Source: Bryobacter sp.
GTDB taxonomy: Bacteria > Acidobacteriota > Terriglobia > Bryobacterales > Bryobacteraceae
Assembly (NCBI GenBank): GCA_022843605.1
Contig: JALHNI010000028.1
Location: 1-54,419, forward strand
Direction: 5' to 3'
DNA: 54,419 nt
Position numbers and translations under genes: made by a program. Position 1 is the stretch's first letter, and every line of letters begins with the position of its first letter. The notes beneath the pieces were generated by a model. The model did no database searches. It had not been told where the DNA came from and saw nothing but the letters and a program-made list of their open reading frames with translations. Shown here piece after piece: positions 50,503-54,419 of this stretch.

Positions 50503-51014
50503 CATCGAAGAGTAACGAAGAGCACAAAAAGACCGCGGGCCAACAGGGCCCGGTTCCGGTGGCGATTGTCACCGTGAGCGATACGCGTACGGTTGAAACG
50601 GACGTGAATGCGCGGTTTCTGCGCGAGCGAATTGAGGCGGCCGGGCACCGGGTGGTGGGCTACCGATTGATTAAGGATGAGCCGCAGCAGGTGGAAGCGG
50701 CGCTCGATGAACTGGCGGACGGCGAGGCGCGGGTGTTGCTATGGAACGGCGGCACGGGAATTGCGCCCCGCGACACCACTTACGATGTGTTGGCGCGAAA
50801 GCTGGAGAAGACCTTGCCGGGGTTCGGTGAGTTGTTTCGCATGTTCAGTTACGAACAGGTAGGAGCATCGGCGATGTTATCGCGCGCCGTAGGCGGAGTT
50901 TATCGCGGCAAGGTCGTGCTGTCGACGCCGGGCTCGCCGGCGGCGGTCGAATTGGCGTGGGAGAAGTTGATTGGGCCCGAACTTGAGCATCTGGCCTGGG
51001 AAGTGGTTCGGTAA
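50499..51014 (+). CDS. moaB: MoaB/MogA-family molybdopterin-binding protein
   Basis: 171 residues. The family core is [35 protein letters not shown], with the molybdopterin-binding [16 protein letters not shown] and the later [27 protein letters not shown]. This matches MoaB (adenylyltransferase-like, MPT-AMP-forming fold). The acidic and Gln-rich first 18 residues are an extension. It is sandwiched between an ABC ATPase (four-base overlap) and its permeases, an odd place for a cofactor enzyme, with no other moa/mod gene in the window. Either a chance insertion into the operon or a hint that the transporter matters to molybdenum enzymes; the former is simpler. Confidence 0.93.
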   Translation: MTSKSNEEHKKTAGQQGPVPVAIVTVSDTRTVETDVNARFLRERIEAAGHRVVGYRLIKDEPQQVEAALDELADGEARVLLWNGGTGIAPRDTTYDVLARKLEKTLPGFGELFRMFSYEQVGASAMLSRAVGGVYRGKVVLSTPGSPAAVELAWEKLIGPELEHLAWEVVR

Positions 51015-51018
51015 ACGA

Positions 51019-52446
51019 ATGATCTTGAGTATTGCGCTGAAGGAATGGAAAGAGTTCTGGCGGCATCGGGGAATGCGTCTGGCGGCGATCGCGTATCTGG
51101 CTATTTACGCGATTTCGTTATTGGTTGGGGTTACCGAGTTTGGGCGGTTCGAGCGGGATCGCTCGGCAGCGCAGACGGGACTTCGGGAGGCTTGGCTGAC
51201 GCAGGGAACGAAGAATCCGCATGCGGCGACTCACTTTGGGACGGTGGCGTTTCCGAAGCGCTCGGCCCTATCGATTTTGGAGCCGGGGGCCTTACCCTAT
51301 CTCGGTGTAGCTGCGTACCTACGATCGGGCCAGCGAACCGGGTTCGTTGACCTGCCGGCGCGGGATGAGAGTCCACTATTCGGGATGATTCGTCTTTCGC
51401 CGTCGTTTTGTTGGCGGGTATTGTTTCCCTTTCTAATTGTGCTGCTGACTTACTCCGCGTTGGCGCGGGATCGGGAAACGGGCATGGAGCGGTACTTATT
51501 GGCGGTGGGGTCAAACCGGGCGACGCTGATCTTCGGGAAGACGTTTGGTGTGGGACTGGTGTTACTGGGGACTTTCCTGGTGGCGTTTGGATTCGGCGGT
51601 CTGGTGGCTTCGCTCGCCGGTGGCTTCGCGGAAGAGGATACCAGCGCCTGGCTATTGTTGGGGCTTTTCTATTTACTGTTCATGGGCACGGTCTTTTTTC
51701 TCGCCCTGGCAATATCGGGTTTGGCATCCTCGTCGCGGCAGGCACTAACCGGCGGCTTGGCGATGTGGGTGTTGGTTTGCGTAGCGCTGCCAGGGTTGGC
51801 TGCGGATTATGGACGGGTGTCGACTGCTTCGCCCTCCGCGGTGGAGTTGAGCCGGATTGCCGAACTGGATTTGGAGAAGGGTTTTGATGAGCATCCGTCG
51901 CGAGAGGCCCGCCTGGAATCGACCTTGAATCTACTGTTCAAGGAACTGGGCGTTGGCCGCCGCGAGGAACTGACAGTGAATCTGGCCGGCTTCAACTTCA
52001 TCGCGGAGGCTGAGGTGGAAAGCGTCTCTGAGCGCCGGCGGTTGGGGCAAGCGAGGCGGACCTTGATGGAACAAACTGCGGCGATGGAACGGGCCTCTGT
52101 GCTTTCGCCGGCTACGGCGCTGGATCTTTTGAGCAGTACGCTGGCCGGTACGTCGGCCGCGCAGCAGGACCGCGCCGTGGATGCGGCCCATACTTATGCG
52201 CATGGACTGCGGCGAATTCTGAATCGGGAGTTGGCGGCGAAGGGGAAGGGACTTGGCGGCATGATGACGGGTGACCGTCAGTTGTGGAGCCAGATTGATT
52301 CGTTTGACCCCGATGTGCCTGAGAAGGCGGCAGCCGCCGCGGAACGCAGCCGATCCATTACTTCGCTCCTGATCTGGTTCACTGTGGCGATGCTCGCGGC
52401 CGGGACCGTGGGACTTGTGATTCCGCAACTGGGAGAGAAGGCATGA
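51019..52446 (+). CDS. ABC-2 type permease, DUF3526-like
   Basis: 475 residues from ATG 51019, four bases after the moaB stop. An N-terminal helix (GMRLAAIAYLAIYAISLLVGV) precedes a large extracytoplasmic domain (residues about 45-140), followed by helices FPFLIVLLTYSALA, FGVGLVLLGTFLVAFGFGGLVASLAG, LLLGLFYLLFMGTVFFLALAISGLA, GGLAMWVLVCVALPGLA, then a second long soluble domain and a final helix (LLIWFTVAMLAAGTVGLVIP). DRETGMERYLLAVGSNRATLIFGKTFG is the typical ABC-2 cytoplasmic coupling segment (R-E-x-G-T/M-x-x-L-L). This layout matches DUF3526-like permeases, usually in pairs. It overlaps the second permease by four bases. Confidence 0.8.
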   Translation: MILSIALKEWKEFWRHRGMRLAAIAYLAIYAISLLVGVTEFGRFERDRSAAQTGLREAWLTQGTKNPHAATHFGTVAFPKRSALSILEPGALPYLGVAAYLRSGQRTGFVDLPARDESPLFGMIRLSPSFCWRVLFPFLIVLLTYSALARDRETGMERYLLAVGSNRATLIFGKTFGVGLVLLGTFLVAFGFGGLVASLAGGFAEEDTSAWLLLGLFYLLFMGTVFFLALAISGLASSSRQALTGGLAMWVLVCVALPGLAADYGRVSTASPSAVELSRIAELDLEKGFDEHPSREARLESTLNLLFKELGVGRREELTVNLAGFNFIAEAEVESVSERRRLGQARRTLMEQTAAMERASVLSPATALDLLSSTLAGTSAAQQDRAVDAAHTYAHGLRRILNRELAAKGKGLGGMMTGDRQLWSQIDSFDPDVPEKAAAAAERSRSITSLLIWFTVAMLAAGTVGLVIPQLGEKA

Positions 52447-53669
52447 GCCGGAACTCTTTGATTTCGCTATCAGCGTTCTTTTTACTCAGCTTGGCCGCTG
52501 CCTGGAATGGCCGCCGCATGCGAGAGACTATGCAGCAACTGGACATGCAGGTGGCCTTGGCGAATCAGCAGCGCCTGGAGATGGGCAAGTTGAATGCGGG
52601 CTTCGTATCGCTGGAGGGCCGCCCGCGTCTGGAAGATTCGGTGGTGGCTTTGGGTGAGAAGGTTGCACCCTGGATGGCTCCACCGACGCCCGGATTGGCG
52701 GGCGCGGCGATTGGCCAGACCGCTTTGCGTCGGGCCATTTGGCGTCCGGCCGGGGGGAGCGCGGAACAAGGGCTTGAGGTTTTTGAGAACGCGCAGACGA
52801 TGGCGTCGGGAAGCTTCGACCTGGCTTTGATGCTGGTGTTCGTTCTACCACTCGTGCTTCTGTTTGCCCCGGGTCCGGGGATGCTGCTGCTGGGTTTGGG
52901 GCCGCTCGTGAGCCTGATCGGGATTCCGCTGGCGGGTGCCCCCCTAACGAGCGCTGACAGTTGGCTGAGAATTGCGGTGTGGGTGTTGTTGAGCGGGCTT
53001 TACGGTCGATTCTGGCTGCTGGTGCGGCAGCGGGTTTCAGCTTACTGGGTTTCGGCGGCGGTTTATGTGTCCTTGGTGCTACTAGTGCCCGCGATGGTTA
53101 CGGCGATCGCCGGACTGGTGGTGCCGCCTCCCTCGCGCGTGAAGCTGGCTCAGCAGACGCAGGAAGCATTGCGGCCGGTGATGGAAAAGACGAGCCGAGA
53201 ACTGGCGCCGTTTTATGAGAGCCATCCAGAGTATGTCGAGGCGGGCCACACGGTGGCTCAGTACGACCAAATCCGCCTGCGCGCCGAGGCTGAATGGCGA
53301 GCGGCCGTGGCGCCGCTGAAACAGGAAGCGGAGGACCGCGCGGTTTTTCATCGCCGGGTTTTGGACATGCTGGCGAAGCTTTCGCCGGCATCCACGCTGT
53401 ATCTGGCGCTGTTGGAGACGGCAGGTTCGGGCGTATCGCGGCAGGAGGAATTCGAAGCTAGCGCCAAGGCATTTGGGCAAAAGTGGGCGGCGGGCCTGCA
53501 GGCCCGTATGCCACAGGGGCACGGTCTGCGGCCGGCGGAACTGGATCAACTCCCGCGTTTCAGTTACCAGGAGCAGTCGACGGTGAGTTGGTTGACTCCG
53601 GCAGGCATTGGGCTGGTAGTGCTGGGCCTCTGGGGCATCGCGGTGGGTTTCGCTAAACGCTCGGTCTAG
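52443..53669 (+). CDS. Second ABC-2 type permease, DUF3526-like
   Basis: 408 residues. Layout mirrors the first permease: an N-terminal helix (LISLSAFFLLSLAAAWNG), an extracytoplasmic domain, then FDLALMLVFVLPLVLLFAP, GMLLLGLGPLVSLIGIPLAG, LRIAVWVLLSGLYGRFWLLV, AVYVSLVLLVPAMVTAIAGLVV, a soluble helical domain rich in Glu/Arg, and a last helix (TPAGIGLVVLGLWGIAVGFAKRSV). The two probably form a heterodimer with the ATPase at 49774. Nothing in the sequence reveals the substrate. Stop codon overlaps the stop of the convergent PolX-type gene (53666-53669). Confidence 0.8.
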   Translation: MSRNSLISLSAFFLLSLAAAWNGRRMRETMQQLDMQVALANQQRLEMGKLNAGFVSLEGRPRLEDSVVALGEKVAPWMAPPTPGLAGAAIGQTALRRAIWRPAGGSAEQGLEVFENAQTMASGSFDLALMLVFVLPLVLLFAPGPGMLLLGLGPLVSLIGIPLAGAPLTSADSWLRIAVWVLLSGLYGRFWLLVRQRVSAYWVSAAVYVSLVLLVPAMVTAIAGLVVPPPSRVKLAQQTQEALRPVMEKTSRELAPFYESHPEYVEAGHTVAQYDQIRLRAEAEWRAAVAPLKQEAEDRAVFHRRVLDMLAKLSPASTLYLALLETAGSGVSRQEEFEASAKAFGQKWAAGLQARMPQGHGLRPAELDQLPRFSYQEQSTVSWLTPAGIGLVVLGLWGIAVGFAKRSV

Positions 53670-54419
53670 CGGGCGATGGCTTTCTGAAATTCGGCGAGCG
53701 GCAAGGTGTTGACGACGTCGGCGGCGGTGAGCCAGCCGCGCCGCGCCATCTTCACGCCGTAGCGCATGTTGCGCAGATGGCGGGGATGGTGCGCGTCCGT
53801 GTTGATGACGAAGCGCGCACCAAGGGCTTTGGCGGAACGGATGAGGCTCTGGTTGAGGTCAAGCCGTTCGGGGCTGGCGTTGATTTCGAGGAAGACGCCG
53901 CGACGTGCAGCCGCTTTGGCAACCATCTCGAACTCGTAGGGATAGCTTTCCCGATGGAGCAGGATGCGGCCCGTGGGGTGGCCGATGGCTTTGACGTGCG
54001 GATTCTCGACGGCGGCGAGGAGACGCTCCGTCATTTCTGCGCCGGTGAGATTCATGTGGCTGTGGACGCTGGCGATGACGAAGTCGAGTTCGGCGAGGGC
54101 GTCGTTGGCGAGGTCCATTTCGCCATCCCGAAGAATGTCGCACTCGAGGCCTGAGAAGACCCTGATTCCGAGCGAGGCATCAAGGTCCCGGACATGATGG
54201 GCGAAGGCGACTGCGCGTTTCTCGTCGAGGCCGTTGGCCATGGCGAGGGCCTTGGAATGGTCGGTGATGCAGAGATAGTCGTAGCCCAGTTCGCGATTGG
54301 CTTCGGCCATCTCGGCCAGGGTGGCTCGGCCATCGCTGTCGCGGGTGTGCATGTGGAGGTCGCCGCGAATGTCTGAAAGCTCGATGAGCTTGGGTAGTTG
54401 GTTGGCGGCGGCGGCATCG
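53666..54419 (-). CDS. polX: PHP domain of a DNA polymerase X-type protein (5' end outside window)
   Basis: The frame is open to the right edge, so the gene is incomplete at its 5' end. Visible sequence begins ANQLPKLIELSDIRGDLH and continues MHTRDSDGRATLAEMAEA, DYLCITDHSKAL, GLECDILRDGEMDL, IASVHSHMNL, AIGHPTGR, FLEINASPERLDL and FVINTDAHHPRHLRNMRYGV. This is the C-terminal PHP domain of bacterial PolX, with every metal motif (HxH, TDHS, GxExD, HSH, GHP, D-AH) present. PolX takes part in base-excision repair; the PHP part is a 3'-5' exonuclease or phosphatase. The LPKLIELSDIRGDLHMHT run is diagnostic of polX rather than of stand-alone PHP proteins. Confidence 0.9.
   Translation of the reverse strand, partial: DAAAANQLPKLIELSDIRGDLHMHTRDSDGRATLAEMAEANRELGYDYLCITDHSKALAMANGLDEKRAVAFAHHVRDLDASLGIRVFSGLECDILRDGEMDLANDALAELDFVIASVHSHMNLTGAEMTERLLAAVENPHVKAIGHPTGRILLHRESYPYEFEMVAKAAARRGVFLEINASPERLDLNQSLIRSAKALGARFVINTDAHHPRHLRNMRYGVKMARRGWLTAADVVNTLPLAEFQKAIAR

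Noticed and set aside
1..54419. CRISPR array, prophage or intact insertion sequence
   Set aside because: No regularly spaced repeats, integrase, transposase or phage structural genes were seen on either strand.

Overview
The window is high-GC bacterial chromosome. Gene content points to Acidobacteriota of the Solibacter/Bryobacter type: a DUF1501 protein paired with a DUF1549/DUF1553 cytochrome-like protein, a large Oar-like TonB receptor with a carboxypeptidase-regulatory N-terminus, LTXXQ/Spy-like periplasmic proteins, and many secreted peptidases and amidohydrolases. This is a judgement from protein families; no marker gene (rRNA, ribosomal protein) is present. Both ends cut genes: a DUF58 protein on the left and a PolX-type PHP domain on the right.

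Layout. 1-6731 (+): DUF58 tail, TonB receptor, then an aldo/keto reductase, a D-aminoacylase-like hydrolase and an ABC-F ATPase joined by stop/start overlaps. 6739-10991 (-): DUF1501 and DUF1549/1553 pair. 11060-15997 (+): YbbA/YbbP-like ABC exporter, a PH-like membrane protein, ferrochelatase. 16025-19196 (-): Spy-like protein, then a pterin operon (two PTPS/QueD paralogues, folE) with an aspartoacylase-family deacylase. 19267-21223 (+): TlpA-like thioredoxin and GlcD-type oxidase. 21250-21324 (-): tRNA-Cys. 21370-23081 (-): glycosyltransferase and YggS. 23103-26418 (+): a PD-(D/E)xK-like protein overlapping a DUF697 protein, then a PHP protein. 26658-32132: M28 peptidase, an unrecognised protein, an MBL-fold protein with an altered metal site, remnants of an AraC regulator and a sodium:solute symporter, and gamma-glutamyltransferase. 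32171-34265 (+): sialidase-fold protein and esterase. 34304-39958 (-): Oar-like receptor, anti-sigma factor, an ECF sigma factor with an in-frame stop, and a second Spy-like protein. 40081-42522: TPR-gene remnant, pentaheme cytochrome and GMC dehydrogenase. 42542-46146: GT-C membrane glycosyltransferase and a second amidohydrolase. 46335-53669 (+): a tandem M14 carboxypeptidase pair in which the first member has lost its zinc ligands, then an ABC-2 type transporter operon (degenerate ATPase, MoaB, two DUF3526-like permeases). 53666-end (-): PolX PHP domain.

How the genes fit together. The repeated theme is scavenging of peptides and modified amino acids outside the cytoplasm: M28, two M14-like proteins, gamma-glutamyltransferase, two D-aminoacylase-like enzymes, an aspartoacylase-like deacylase and two TonB-type receptors. 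The most notable observations are (i) the catalytically dead M14 paralogue coupled to an intact one and lying just upstream of a transporter whose ATPase also lacks its signature and H-loop, (ii) the sigma factor interrupted inside region 4 while its downstream frame and overlap with the anti-sigma gene are preserved, (iii) a tandem PTPS pair in which one copy lacks the catalytic Cys, and (iv) the overlapping nuclease-like/DUF697 pair. No CRISPR array, phage or intact insertion sequence was seen.
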